DNA from: Acidobacteriota bacterium
GTDB lineage: Bacteria; Acidobacteriota; Vicinamibacteria; Vicinamibacterales; UBA2999
DNA: 64,000 nt
Assembly (NCBI GenBank): GCA_947465645.1
Contig: CANIBQ010000011.1
Span: 1-64,000, forward strand
Direction: 5' to 3'
This document shows positions 9,068-17,842 of the stretch, one piece after another. Position numbers and translations under genes: made by a program. The notes beneath the pieces are model-generated. The model had not been told where the DNA came from. It saw nothing but the letters and a program-made list of their open reading frames with translations, and made no database searches. Positions within the stretch are counted from its first letter, which is position 1. Every line of letters begins with the position of its first letter.

Positions 9068-10039
9068 TCAGGAGATCCGCAGCAGCCGCTGCGCGTTGGT
9101 CCGGCTGATCTTCTCGCGGTCGCGGTCGCTGATCGGTGCCGAGTCGAGCCAGCGCGATCCGGATTTGAGCGTCTCGAACGGGTAGTCGATCGAGAACAGC
9201 ATGCGATCGATGCCGACTTGCGCGATCGTGCCGATCAGTGACGGGGTGTGGAAGTTGCCGCTGGTCGAGATGTAGAAATTGTCGCGGAGGTAGTGCGACG
9301 CGGGCTTCGCGAGCTTCACCGCTTTCACCTTGGCGATGCGCGACTGCAGGCGGTCAATCGCAAACGGCAGCAGCTCACCCAGGTGACCGAGGATGACCGT
9401 CGCCTTCGGCACGCGATCGAACAGGCCGCTGGTGATCAGCCGGAGGGCGTGCGTGCCCGCTTCCACCGCGAATGCCCATTGCGGCCCCAGCAGCTCGGGA
9501 CGCCCCTGGTACATGCGCTGCTGGTTCGGGAGCGGGTTGCGGGGATGGAGGTAAAACGGCACCTCGAGCGCGGCGAGCCGTTCCCAGAATGGCTGGTACT
9601 GCGCCTCGTCGTAGTACGCAGGCGTCTCGAGATTGCCGATGCTGGTGTAGCCGTTGGCGAGCGCGCCCTTGAAGCCCAGCCGGGTGACGGCGCGCTCGAG
9701 CTCGTCGGCGGCGGCCGCCGGGTCCTGCATCGGCAACGCCGCGAACGCCGAATAGCGATCCGGACGCTTCGCGACCAGCTCCGCGAGCTCGTCGTTCGCC
9801 AGCGTCGCGCGAGCGACCGCGCGGGCGGCGTCCAGCTCGTCCTGGATACCCGGGCCCGACAGTGACAGGACCATCCGCTCGATGCCGGCCTCGTCCATGT
9901 CGCGCAGGCGGCGCTCGGTGTCCACCATCCGCTCCTGCACGTCGCGCGAATACTCGTCGTACCAGAAGGGCGTCGGCCGCAACTGATCCCGGAACGACGC
10001 GGTCACGATGTGTTCCTCGACGGCGATCTTCCCCTGCAT
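9068..10039 (-). CDS. Amidohydrolase-family decarboxylase, gamma-resorcylate decarboxylase-like
   Basis: The protein has 323 residues from ATG 10039. It begins MQGKIAVEEH, the start pattern of gamma-resorcylate (2,6-dihydroxybenzoate) decarboxylase. Metal-ligand positions are kept: Glu8 and His10 in EEH, His165 in YLHPRNPLP, His219 in ILGHLGE and Asp285 in FSIDYPFE. Other matches are ALPMQDP and STSGNFHTPSLI. The family removes CO2 from phenolic acids using a divalent metal in a TIM barrel. Upstream ATG 10090 would add 17 Arg-rich residues that run into the spacer and look spurious. The operon partners GlcG, acyl-CoA dehydrogenase and MmgE/PrpD support aromatic-acid catabolism. Confidence 0.9.
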   Translation of the reverse strand: MQGKIAVEEHIVTASFRDQLRPTPFWYDEYSRDVQERMVDTERRLRDMDEAGIERMVLSLSGPGIQDELDAARAVARATLANDELAELVAKRPDRYSAFAALPMQDPAAAADELERAVTRLGFKGALANGYTSIGNLETPAYYDEAQYQPFWERLAALEVPFYLHPRNPLPNQQRMYQGRPELLGPQWAFAVEAGTHALRLITSGLFDRVPKATVILGHLGELLPFAIDRLQSRIAKVKAVKLAKPASHYLRDNFYISTSGNFHTPSLIGTIAQVGIDRMLFSIDYPFETLKSGSRWLDSAPISDRDREKISRTNAQRLLRIS

Positions 10040-10050
10040 CCGACGCGTTT

Positions 10051-10551
10051 CTATGACTTGGCGACGGCCGCGACGCCGGCGCGCCCGCACTCGTCGTCTT
10101 GCGCGCCCGATCCACCGGAGAGTCCGATGGCGCCGATGATCCTGCCGTCTACGACCAGCGGGTTGCCGCCTTCAACCGGGACAGCGCCCCTGAGGCCGAG
10201 AAAGCGCCAGCCCTCGCCCCCCTTGATCACCGCGTCGTAGAACATCTTGGTCGGACGCTTGAAGAGCGCCGCGGACCGGGCCTTGTCGATCGAGACGTCA
10301 ACGCTGCCGTACTGCACGCCGTCCATCTTTTCCAGGTAGACCAGCATGCCCGCCGTGTCGACCACCGCGATCGACATCATCACGTTGATCTTCCGCGCCT
10401 CGGCCGCGGCGGCGGCCGCCGCCCGCTTCGCCGTCTCGAGGCTGATCGGCGTGCCATAAGGGAGAGGCGGCGCCTGCGCGAACATGGTCGACGACACGAA
10501 CACGCCGCACAGCAGCACGAGCAGGCCTTTGACGACAAACGATCTCGACAT
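10051..10551 (-). CDS. Exported GlcG/HbpS-like heme-binding-family protein
   Basis: This 166-residue protein has a cleavable signal peptide (MSRSFVVKGLLVLLCGVFVSSTMFAQA) followed by one GlcG/HbpS domain. Features include the ISLETAKRAAAAAAAEARKI helix, SIAVVDTAGMLVYLEKMDG, the KARSAALFKRPT segment, GGNPLVVDGRIIGAIGLSGG, and a closing QDDECGRAGV. Members bind heme or act as accessory subunits; some sit with glycolate or diol dehydratases. Here it is the first gene of the minus-strand catabolic operon, 11 bases upstream of the decarboxylase-like gene. Its exact ligand is not readable from sequence. Confidence 0.88.
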   Translation of the reverse strand: MSRSFVVKGLLVLLCGVFVSSTMFAQAPPLPYGTPISLETAKRAAAAAAAEARKINVMMSIAVVDTAGMLVYLEKMDGVQYGSVDVSIDKARSAALFKRPTKMFYDAVIKGGEGWRFLGLRGAVPVEGGNPLVVDGRIIGAIGLSGGSGAQDDECGRAGVAAVAKS

Positions 10552-10616
10552 CTGAGCTCCTTGGTTGAAATTGAGCGGCTATCTTACTCTGGCGCCAATC
10601 AGCTCCTGGCGTCGCA

Positions 10617-10670
10617 GCTCGAGGTGGTCAGACCCCGTGGCTCCGTGGCTCCATGGCCGTTCTCACGGCC
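10617..10670. repeat. Short CCGTGGCTCCGTGG-type repeat
   Basis: A run related to the CACGGAG repeat family, starting with a half copy of the GGTCTGACCCC palindrome seen at 57692-57732. It fills most of the spacer between the GlcG-like gene and the DinB remnant. Confidence 0.5.
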
Positions 10671-10815
10671 AGATGCCGAGGAGCCTCCGGACCAGGACGA
10701 GCTGGCCGACGTGATATGACCCGCCACCGGTGACAGCCGCGTCAAAGCCGGCATGCGCCTCCCGCCAGTCGAGCAGGCGAATCAGGTGCGCCCGGAGCGG
10801 GTCGGTTGGGCTCAT
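10663..10815 (-). pseudogene. DinB-family remnant with a large internal deletion
   Basis: This is an open frame of only 50 residues. The first 28 (MSPTDPLRAHLIRLLDWREAH and on) match the start of DinB-type four-helix proteins, which are normally about 150-170 residues. The last 17 (YHVGQLVLVRRLLGIWP) match the extreme C-terminus of the same family, including the metal-ligand His of HVGQ. About 100 middle residues are missing, joined by a short TGGGS linker. The simplest reading is an in-frame internal deletion that left a non-functional stub. The family assignment rests on the two ends only. Confidence 0.7.
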
Positions 10816-10954
10816 CATCCGATCATACTGAGCGTCGGTCGCGTGCCTAGCTCGGCGTCGGCGTGAAGCGGATCGAATAGTGCAGATCTTTGCCGAGGCC
10901 GCGTGATGCGTTTCATTCCATTCGTCCAGCTCGTCCAAGGGGCGCCTGTTATAC

Positions 10955-12463
10955 ATGAGTCCGATGGCTACTGAGCGCGCAGAAAGCCCCAACGGTGTTG
11001 CCTCGACCGGCATCGCCGGCCTCGACGAGATCCTCCGCGGCGGCTTCCCTACCAACCGCATGTATCTCGTTGAAGGCGACCCGGGCGCCGGCAAGACCAC
11101 CCTCGCCCTCCAGTTCCTCCTCGAAGGGATCCGCAACGGCGAGCAGGTCCTCTACGTGACGCTGTCGGAAACGCGGAGCGAGCTGCAGTCGGTCGCCGAA
11201 TCGCACGGGTGGAGCCTAGACGGCATGACCATCCACGAGCTCGCGGCCGACGACGCCGGCGGGCTGGTGCCTGACGAGCAATACACGATGTTCCACCCGT
11301 CCGAGGTGGAGCTCGCGCAGACCACCAAGGCGGTGCTCGACGAGGTCGAACGCGTCCATCCGACGCGGGTGGTCTTCGACTCGTTGTCAGAGATGCGGCT
11401 GCTGGCGCGCGAGCCGCTCCGTTATCGCCGGCAGATCCTCGGGCTCAAGCACTTCTTCGCCGGCCGCAAGGCCACCGTACTCCTCCTCGACGACCGCACC
11501 TCGGGGCCCGGGGATCTGCAGCTTCACAGCCTGGCCCACGGGGTCGTCGTGCTGCAGCAGCTCGCGCCCGAGTATGGATCGGACCGGCGGCGGGTTCGCG
11601 TCATGAAACTGCGCAGCGTCAACTTCCAGGGCGGCTACCACGACGTCGTCATCGAGACGGGGGGCCTCAAAATTTTTCCGCGGCTGGTGGCGGCGGAGTC
11701 CCGGAGCGACCTGCGCCACGAGAACGCCAGCACCGGGCTACCCCACCTCGATTCGCTCTTCGGAGGCGGCCTGCATAGGGGGAGTTCGACGCTGTTCATC
11801 GGGCCGGCGGGATCGGGGAAATCCGCGCTGGCGACGCAGATCGTCCTGGCCGCGGCGCAGCGCGGCGAGCGTGCCACCTTCTATATGTTCGACGAAGGAC
11901 TCGAATCGTTCCGCCGCCGCGCGGCCGGCCTCGGGATGGACATCGAGCCGCACCTCGAAAGCGGCGCCGTGGTGCTGACCCAGGTGGATCCCGCAGAGCT
12001 GTCGCCCGGGGAGTTCGCCGATCGAATCCGCGCCGACGTGGAGCTGCGAAACGTCACGGTCGTGGTGATCGACAGCCTCAACGGCTACCTGCATGCGATG
12101 CCTGAGGAGCACTTCCTGCCGGCGCAGCTCCACGAGCTCTTCATGTATCTGCGACAGCGCGGCATCCTCGCCATTTCGATCCTCGCCCAGGCCGGCATGA
12201 TGGGTTCGATGCAGACCCCGGTTGATCTGAGCTACCTTGCCGACAACGTCGTGTTGCTCAGGTACTTCGAGGCCTTCGGCGAGGTGCGCCAGGCGATTTC
12301 GATGCTCAAGAAGCGGTCGAGCGCGCACGAGCGCACGATCCGGGAGCTGCGGATGGGCGCGGACGGCCTCTCGCTGGGCCCGCCCCTCCGGGAGTTCCGT
12401 GGGGTCCTGACCGGCGTGCCGCAACCGGTCGCGCCGCCTGCTGAGGCGCCAGAGGTCCGGTGA
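10955..12463 (+). CDS. KaiC-like tandem RecA-fold ATPase
   Basis: This 502-residue protein has two KaiC/RadA-type ATPase domains. Domain 1 has STGIAGLDEILRGGFP and Walker A GDPGAGKTT with LYVTLSE. Domain 2 has STGLPHLDSLFGGGL, Walker A GPAGSGKSA and a Walker B-like VVVIDSLNGY. Cyanobacterial KaiC is about the same length and works in a clock; relatives elsewhere serve as signalling ATPases. No KaiA or KaiB is nearby. The next gene, a hybrid histidine kinase, starts within the stop codon (GTGA at 12460-12463), a pairing that suggests KaiC-to-kinase signalling. ATG 10955 or 10964 could be the true start. Confidence 0.9.
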   Translation: MSPMATERAESPNGVASTGIAGLDEILRGGFPTNRMYLVEGDPGAGKTTLALQFLLEGIRNGEQVLYVTLSETRSELQSVAESHGWSLDGMTIHELAADDAGGLVPDEQYTMFHPSEVELAQTTKAVLDEVERVHPTRVVFDSLSEMRLLAREPLRYRRQILGLKHFFAGRKATVLLLDDRTSGPGDLQLHSLAHGVVVLQQLAPEYGSDRRRVRVMKLRSVNFQGGYHDVVIETGGLKIFPRLVAAESRSDLRHENASTGLPHLDSLFGGGLHRGSSTLFIGPAGSGKSALATQIVLAAAQRGERATFYMFDEGLESFRRRAAGLGMDIEPHLESGAVVLTQVDPAELSPGEFADRIRADVELRNVTVVVIDSLNGYLHAMPEEHFLPAQLHELFMYLRQRGILAISILAQAGMMGSMQTPVDLSYLADNVVLLRYFEAFGEVRQAISMLKKRSSAHERTIRELRMGADGLSLGPPLREFRGVLTGVPQPVAPPAEAPEVR

Positions 12464-14088
12464 CGCGCAACGACGAGCGCGTCCTCGTGCTCGCCCCGAC
12501 CGGGCGCGACGCCCTCCTCACCTGCGCCATCCTGAGCAAGGAGGGATTGACCTGCGATGCCTCGAGCAGCATCGACGAGATGATCGCCGGAGCCGCCGAA
12601 GGCGCGGCGGCCCTGCTGATCGCCGAGGAGGCGCTGCCGTCAACGGCGCTGCACCTGCTCCACAAGACGCTCGACGCGCAGCCGCCCTGGTCGGATCTCC
12701 CCGTCATCGTGCTCGCCGGCAGCCAGTTCGACGCCTCCAGCCTTCGCCCGGTCAACCTGCTCGGCCTGCGCAACGTGATGGTGCTGGAGCGCCCGGTACG
12801 GCGCCTCATCCTGGCGCGGACCGTGGCGGTGGCGCTGCGCGCCAGGCGCCGCCAGTACGAGCTGCGCGATCACCTCGAGCAGCGCACCTGGCTGCTCGAG
12901 CGCGAGCGCGCCGCGCGAGCCGACGCCGAGATCAACAGCCGCATGAAGGACGAGTTCCTCATGACCATCTCGCACGAGCTGCGCACGCCGCTCACCGCGA
13001 TCTACGGGTGGGCGCGGATGCTCACGACCGGTGAGATCCGCGAAAGCCAGAAGCAGCGCGCGATCGAGACCATCGAGCGCAACGCCCGCGCCCAGCTGCA
13101 GTTGATCGAAGATCTGCTCGACGTCTCGCGCGCCATCTCCGGCAAGCTGCGCCTCACACCGAAACCTTCGGAGATCGAGCCGATCGTCGCAGCGGTCGTC
13201 GAATCGATGCAGCCGGCGGCGCAGGCCAAGGGCGTGCGCGTCAGGGTGGCCGCCGGCGGCCGCCTCGGGCCGATTCTCGCGGACCCCGAGCGCGTGCAGC
13301 AGATTGTCTGGAACCTGCTGTCGAACGCGATCAAATTCACGCCGGTTGGCGGAACGGTGCGCATCCGCGTCGAAGGCCACGAAGCCGACGTCGCGATCAT
13401 CGTCACCGACAGCGGCGGCGGGATTCCGCGGGAGTTCCTCCCCTATGTCTTCGACCGGTTCCGCCAGAGCGAGGGAGGCACCACACGGCAGCACGGCGGG
13501 CTGGGGCTCGGCCTGGCGATCGTGCGCCACCTCGTGGAGCTGCACGGCGGCACGGTCCACGCCGACAGTGCCGGCGAAGGCAAGGGATCGACCTTCCGCG
13601 TCGTCCTGCCGCGGGGCCTCGAGCGCCGGTCGCCCGATCGTCCTCACGTCCGCCCGGAGCACGCGCGGGACGCGCCTGGCGCGACCGCCCGGCTCGACGG
13701 CGTGCGCATCCTGGTCGTCGACGACGAGCCGAGCGCACGGGAGCTGTTCGCGGTGATTGTCGAGAACGCCGGGGCCGAGCTGAAGGTCGCAGCATCCGTG
13801 CCGGAGGCGCTCGACATGCTGAAAACGTGGTGGCCCCACGTGCTGCTCTCGGACATCGAGATGCCGAGCAAGGATGGATATCAGCTGATGGACGAGGTGC
13901 GGGCGCTGGCCGAATCGCACCCCCATCCGATCGCCGCCGTCGCGATTACGGCGCATTCGCGGCCGGAAGACAAATCGCGCGCGCTCGACGCCGGTTTCCA
14001 GTGGCACCTGCCGAAGCCGGTCGAGCCGGCGCAGCTGGTGTCGGTCGTGGCGTCGCTGACCGGACGGCTTCAGCCCTCTACGGGGTGA
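12460..14088 (+). CDS. Hybrid histidine kinase with N-terminal pseudo-receiver and C-terminal receiver
   Basis: The protein has 542 residues and no membrane segment. Residues 1-125 look like a receiver fold (RVLVLAPTGRDALL, then LLIAEEALP) with Glu where the phosphorylated Asp would be, so probably a pseudo-receiver. HisKA follows with SHELRTPLTA (His172), then HATPase_c with N-box NLLSNAIKF, DSGGGIP and GLGLGLAIV. The C-terminal receiver has VDDEPSA, acceptor Asp in LLSDIEMPSKDG and the conserved Lys in LPKPVEP. The GTG start overlaps the KaiC-like gene stop, so the two are translationally coupled and probably one signalling unit. Its last bases overlap the convergent lipoprotein gene. Confidence 0.92.
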   Translation: MTRNDERVLVLAPTGRDALLTCAILSKEGLTCDASSSIDEMIAGAAEGAAALLIAEEALPSTALHLLHKTLDAQPPWSDLPVIVLAGSQFDASSLRPVNLLGLRNVMVLERPVRRLILARTVAVALRARRRQYELRDHLEQRTWLLERERAARADAEINSRMKDEFLMTISHELRTPLTAIYGWARMLTTGEIRESQKQRAIETIERNARAQLQLIEDLLDVSRAISGKLRLTPKPSEIEPIVAAVVESMQPAAQAKGVRVRVAAGGRLGPILADPERVQQIVWNLLSNAIKFTPVGGTVRIRVEGHEADVAIIVTDSGGGIPREFLPYVFDRFRQSEGGTTRQHGGLGLGLAIVRHLVELHGGTVHADSAGEGKGSTFRVVLPRGLERRSPDRPHVRPEHARDAPGATARLDGVRILVVDDEPSARELFAVIVENAGAELKVAASVPEALDMLKTWWPHVLLSDIEMPSKDGYQLMDEVRALAESHPHPIAAVAITAHSRPEDKSRALDAGFQWHLPKPVEPAQLVSVVASLTGRLQPSTG

Positions 14089-14566
14089 CCCGGCCGAGGA
14101 CCATCACCTCGGCGTGCGGCGTCCCGCACATCGTCCTCACCCGCATCCGGAACTCTCCCGCCCGGAGAACATGCAAGCGGCCGGCATTCAGGTCCGGGTC
14201 GTCAGAGCGGAGCTGCGCGACCGGAGGATTGCTCTCCTCCACCTCGAGCACGATCGGCATCGGCGACATCGCCACGTCGGCGGCGTTGATCGCGACGACG
14301 CTGAGGGTGTTGAGCTCGTAGCGCCCATCTTCGCGAAGCTCCAGCGGATTCGGGGCGACCACCAGCCGCGCCACGACCAGCGGATCCTGGCATGCCTCCA
14401 CCAGCTGCGAGGCCGTGAACCGGCGCGGAGCCACGCGGATGCCCTCGGTCACTGACGGCGAGGTCAGTCCCTCGGCGACCTGCACGTAATAGCGAGGTGG
14501 CGTGGATGCGCACCCGGAGGCCCCGAGGAGGATCACCACGACGGTCACGAGGTTCATCATCCTCAT
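14078..14566 (-). CDS. Putative lipoprotein of unknown function
   Basis: This is a 162-residue protein with an N-terminal hydrophobic stretch and lipobox (VVVILLGASGCAS), so the mature protein would start at Cys19 and be membrane-anchored. The rest is beta-rich, with segments such as YELNTLSVVAINAADVAMSP and RAGEFRMRVRTMCGTP, which could form one immunoglobulin-like domain. No family is recognised. The C-terminal end overlaps the convergent hybrid-kinase gene by 11 bases. It is a single gene rather than part of the AlkB operon, 36 bases downstream of that gene's stop on the same strand. Confidence 0.7.
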   Translation of the reverse strand: MRMMNLVTVVVILLGASGCASTPPRYYVQVAEGLTSPSVTEGIRVAPRRFTASQLVEACQDPLVVARLVVAPNPLELREDGRYELNTLSVVAINAADVAMSPMPIVLEVEESNPPVAQLRSDDPDLNAGRLHVLRAGEFRMRVRTMCGTPHAEVMVLGRVTP

Positions 14567-14602
14567 CGTTTCTTGCCACGATCTTAATCGTGAATCTCGA
14601 AC

Positions 14603-15244
14603 CTAGTACCGGCGGAACGTCAGGTTGAAGCGCCCGGCGAGGTCGAGCGCCGCGGGTGCCGTGCCAGGGATGATGCGCGAGACGCCGTGGTAGCGGAGCC
14701 GCGCCGGCCCGCCGAAGACGAAGGCGTCGCCGGATGCGAGCAGGAGTGCCTCCGCCGGCTCCTTTCGCGTGAGCCCGCCGAAGAGAAACCGCGCGGTATC
14801 GCCAATCGACACTGACACGACCGGCTGCCCTGCCTCGATCGACTCCGCACCCTCGTCCTTGTCCTGATGCAGGCCCATGCGGCCCTCTGGGCCGTACCAG
14901 TTGATCAGCGCGATGTCCGGAGAAAAGCTGAACCCGGCCTCGGCCGCGATCCTCGATGCGAGCGCCACGAGGTTCTCCGGCACCGGCGCCACGGGGGCAT
15001 CGTCATGATCGGCGCGCGTCGCCATGTAGGTGTAGGTGAGCGGATTCCAGTGCCGTCCGAGAGCCACCATCCGCACGTGCATCTTGCCGCCGCCGCGGAC
15101 GGTAGGGACGTAGCCCCCGGCGGGACCGTCCATGATCTCGCGGCACTGCGCCGCGAGGGTACGCTGCTCCTCGAGCGGGAGGCAGCCTTTCAGCCACGTC
15201 GCGCCGGGGCCGAGCGACACGCCGTCACACAGCGACCGTCTCAT
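14603..15244 (-). CDS. alkB: AlkB-like 2-oxoglutarate/Fe(II) dioxygenase
   Basis: The protein has 213 residues, the size of bacterial AlkB, which repairs alkylated bases by oxidative demethylation. Key residues are visible: the HxD iron ligands His126 and Asp128 in GLHQDKDE, the distal His186 in RYHGVSRI, and Arg205 with the RFNLTFRRY motif for 2-oxoglutarate and substrate binding. The INWYGPEGRMG lead-in is also standard. Its ATG lies 20 bases inside the end of the upstream dicarboxylate carrier gene, so the two may be co-transcribed, though no functional link is obvious. Confidence 0.9.
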   Translation of the reverse strand: MRRSLCDGVSLGPGATWLKGCLPLEEQRTLAAQCREIMDGPAGGYVPTVRGGGKMHVRMVALGRHWNPLTYTYMATRADHDDAPVAPVPENLVALASRIAAEAGFSFSPDIALINWYGPEGRMGLHQDKDEGAESIEAGQPVVSVSIGDTARFLFGGLTRKEPAEALLLASGDAFVFGGPARLRYHGVSRIIPGTAPAALDLAGRFNLTFRRY

Positions 15245-16505
15245 CGTCCACGGATTGGCCGCTGAGCTCCCGGCGAAGCTTGGTGTAATCGAGATCGTTC
15301 TCCCATCGGGAGATGACGATCGTGGCCACCCCGTTGCCGATGAAGTTGGTCACGGTGCGAATCTCGGCCATGAAGCGATCGATGCCGAGGATCAGCGCCA
15401 GCCCGGCGACGGGAATCGTCGGTACGACCGCGAGCGTCGCCGCGAGCGTGATGAACGACGCGCCCACCACGCCCGCCGCACCCTTCGACGTGAGCATCGC
15501 CACGGCAAACAGCGTGATCTGTTCCCTGAGCGTCAGCTCGATGTTCAGGGCCTGCGCGACAAACAGCGCGCCAAGCGTGATGTAGATGCTCGTCCCGTCC
15601 ATGTTGAACGACATCCCTGACGGCACGACCAGCCCCACCACCGCCTTCGGGCATCCAAGCCGTTCGAGCTTCTGCATCAGCGGGACCAGGGCGGATTCCG
15701 ACGAGGCCGTGCCGAGGACGGTCATCAGCTCGTCCTTGATGTAGGCGATGAACCTGAAGATGCTGAAGCCGGCCAGCCACGCGACGCTGCCGAGCACGAC
15801 GACCAGGAACAGGATGCAGGTGACGTAGTACGCCAGCAGGAGCGAGGCCAGCGGGCCGAACGCCTGAAATCCGTACTGGCCGATCGTGAACGCCATCGCG
15901 GCGCCCGCGCCAATCGGCGCCAGCTTCATCAGCGCGTTCATCATCGCGAAGAACACCTGCGCCGCCTCCTCGAGGGAGCGGTGGACCAGCCCGCCGTGCT
16001 GCCCCAGCTTGTTGACCGCGTATCCGAACAGGATCGCCACGAACAGCACCTGGAGCAGATCCCCGGAGCCGGTGAACGCGTCGAGGAACGTCCTGGGAAT
16101 GACGTGCAGGACGAAGCCGGTCGCGGTCTGCTGCTCCGCCGCCCTGGCGTAGGTCGAGACGACGGTCGCGTCCAGCGTGGCCGGATCGACGTTGAACCCG
16201 TCGCCCGGACGGAACGTGTTGGCGACCGCCCAGCCAATCAGCAGCGCCAGCGTCGTGATCACCTCGAAGTAGACCAGGGTCTTGACGCCCACCCGCCCGA
16301 CCTTTTTCATGTCCTTCGCGCCGACGATGCCCAGCACCACCGTGCAGAACACGATTGGCGTGATGAGCATCTTGATCAGCGCGATGAACCCGTCGGCCAC
16401 GGGCTTGAGCTGGACGGCCGCGGTGGGGTTGACCAGCCCGAAGATCGTGCCCGCCGCCATCGCTCCAAGGACCCAGAAGTACAGCTTGCCGCCGCTCGGT
16501 CGCAT
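15225..16505 (-). CDS. Dicarboxylate/amino acid:cation symporter (DctA/GltP family)
   Basis: A 426-residue inner-membrane carrier of the DAACS family. Hallmarks are MLITPIVFCTVVLGI in an early helix, the serine-rich hairpin LGTASSESALVPLMQ, and the NMDGTSIYITLGALFVAQ and ILGIDRFMAEIRTVTNFIGN motifs, which hold the cation and substrate sites. Members import C4-dicarboxylates or acidic amino acids with protons or sodium. The DctA versus GltP choice cannot be made safely here. The gene overlaps alkB at its end by 20 bases. Confidence 0.93.
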   Translation of the reverse strand: MRPSGGKLYFWVLGAMAAGTIFGLVNPTAAVQLKPVADGFIALIKMLITPIVFCTVVLGIVGAKDMKKVGRVGVKTLVYFEVITTLALLIGWAVANTFRPGDGFNVDPATLDATVVSTYARAAEQQTATGFVLHVIPRTFLDAFTGSGDLLQVLFVAILFGYAVNKLGQHGGLVHRSLEEAAQVFFAMMNALMKLAPIGAGAAMAFTIGQYGFQAFGPLASLLLAYYVTCILFLVVVLGSVAWLAGFSIFRFIAYIKDELMTVLGTASSESALVPLMQKLERLGCPKAVVGLVVPSGMSFNMDGTSIYITLGALFVAQALNIELTLREQITLFAVAMLTSKGAAGVVGASFITLAATLAVVPTIPVAGLALILGIDRFMAEIRTVTNFIGNGVATIVISRWENDLDYTKLRRELSGQSVDDETVAV

Positions 16506-16518
16506 GCCCGGTGATTCC

Positions 16519-17265
16519 TTATGAATGGTCGGAACGATTCGAGGTCGAGACGATATCAGAATCCGGATCGTCGCGGCGTTCGTCGTACCAGAACGGCAGG
16601 CGCGCGCGGCTCCTCAGCGACGCGGGGCCGCGGCTGAGTAAGGTGAGCCACTGGCGGAAGAGGTCCCACGTGGAATGGGTGCGCAGCTTGCGCCCGGACG
16701 AAGTGACGGGGTCGCGCAGGATCACGACCCGGCCCAGCCGCTTGAGGCGGCGGCTGAAGGCGATCTCCTCGGCGGCGAACAGCCCCTCGTCGAAGCCACC
16801 GGCCGACTCGAACGCCGCGCGGCTGCAGAAGACGAAACAACCGGCAGCCCAGCGCCTGGCGCGCATGAAGCTCCCCACCACGACAAGCATCAACGACGCC
16901 CAGAGCGGGACCCGTCCGTCGATTTCCACGTCCGCCCCGCCCCCGACGGCACCGGCGCCGATCGCCTCGATGGCGGTCCGCACGGTCGCGGGACCGATCA
17001 CGGTGTCGGCATCGACAAACACGAAGATGCGTCCCCTGGCCACCCGGGCACCGGCGTTCCGCGTGCGCGAGATCTGACGAAAGCTCACGCGGACCACGCG
17101 GCACCCCTGCGACTCGGCGACCGCCGCCGTCCCATCCGTCGAGCCGTCGTCCACGACGATCAGCTCGTAGGTCAGCGAGAGCAGGCGCGCGGTGTAGTGG
17201 ATCGAGTCGAGCGTGCGGCCGAGCAGCCGTTCCTCGTTGTGCGCGGGGACGATGAAGGAGATCAT
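16519..17265 (-). CDS. Family 2 glycosyltransferase (non-processive type)
   Basis: This is a 248-residue GT-A enzyme from ATG 17265 (MISFIVPAHNEE); ATG 17292 would add nine residues. Nucleotide-sugar site motifs are VVDDGSTDGTAAVA and FVDADTVIG (DxD). After this come GGGADVEID, a hydrophobic stretch, and SAGGFDEGLFAAEEIAFSRRL, the usual acceptor-side region. It lacks the QxxRW signature and long membrane helices of processive synthases, unlike the enzyme at 49.2 kb. It follows the yaeQ gene closely. Acceptor and sugar are unknown. Confidence 0.87.
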   Translation of the reverse strand: MISFIVPAHNEERLLGRTLDSIHYTARLLSLTYELIVVDDGSTDGTAAVAESQGCRVVRVSFRQISRTRNAGARVARGRIFVFVDADTVIGPATVRTAIEAIGAGAVGGGADVEIDGRVPLWASLMLVVVGSFMRARRWAAGCFVFCSRAAFESAGGFDEGLFAAEEIAFSRRLKRLGRVVILRDPVTSSGRKLRTHSTWDLFRQWLTLLSRGPASLRSRARLPFWYDERRDDPDSDIVSTSNRSDHS

Positions 17266-17292
17266 GCGGCTCGCTTGCGGTACTGGCCGCAT

Positions 17293-17832
17293 TCAGCTGA
17301 TGCGGTGCTCGACGATGGGCAGGGTGATCGTCTGGTCGCCGATGGAGACGTACAACTCGCCCTGCGTCACCGACAGGGAAAACGAGGTCCGGCGATCGAT
17401 CAGGGCGGCGATCTCCTCGATCAGCCGGCGATCGAACGTCCGGATCGGGATCTCGTCGCTGCGATGGATTTTCTCTCCCGCGAACTGGGCGAGCACCTGC
17501 CTCGGGTCGCGATGCGTGTAGACGGCCACCCGCCCCGCGAGCTTGCTGCCGCGATGCAGGCGGTTCGCGTCCGGCATCCCCACTTCAATCCAGGCCTTCA
17601 CGCGGCCGGTCAGGTCCCGCACGACCAGCGCCGGCTCGTCGCCCGACGACACGCCCTCGGTCAGCTCGATGCCTTCCTGGTACTCGAGGCAGTACGCCAG
17701 GATCCGGACGACCATGTACTCGGCCGTCTCCGACGGATGCCGCGCGACCTTCAGATCGAGCGTCTCGTAGACGCCGCGATCCATGTCGGACAGGTTGATG
17801 TTGAGCGTGTAGATGGTCGCCGCCTGGGCCAA
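17293..17832 (-). CDS. yaeQ: YaeQ family protein
   Basis: At 179 residues this matches the YaeQ family in length. It begins ATIYTLNINLSDMDRGVYETL and contains ARHPSETAEYMVVRILAYCLEY, the GDEPALVVRDLTG segment and WIEVGMPDANRLHRGSK, all close to family consensus. YaeQ adopts a PD-(D/E)xK-like fold, with a suggested nuclease ancestry but no firmly known reaction. It sits between a small membrane protein and a glycosyltransferase on the minus strand with spacing of 10 bases or less. Confidence 0.92.
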   Translation of the reverse strand: MAQAATIYTLNINLSDMDRGVYETLDLKVARHPSETAEYMVVRILAYCLEYQEGIELTEGVSSGDEPALVVRDLTGRVKAWIEVGMPDANRLHRGSKLAGRVAVYTHRDPRQVLAQFAGEKIHRSDEIPIRTFDRRLIEEIAALIDRRTSFSLSVTQGELYVSIGDQTITLPIVEHRIS

Positions 17833-17842
17833 TCAGGATACC

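Noticed and set aside
10846..10920. Possible C-terminal fragment of an outer-membrane or permease gene on the minus strand (GLGKDLHYSIRF)
   Set aside because: Only about 20 residues before a stop; too short to support a family.
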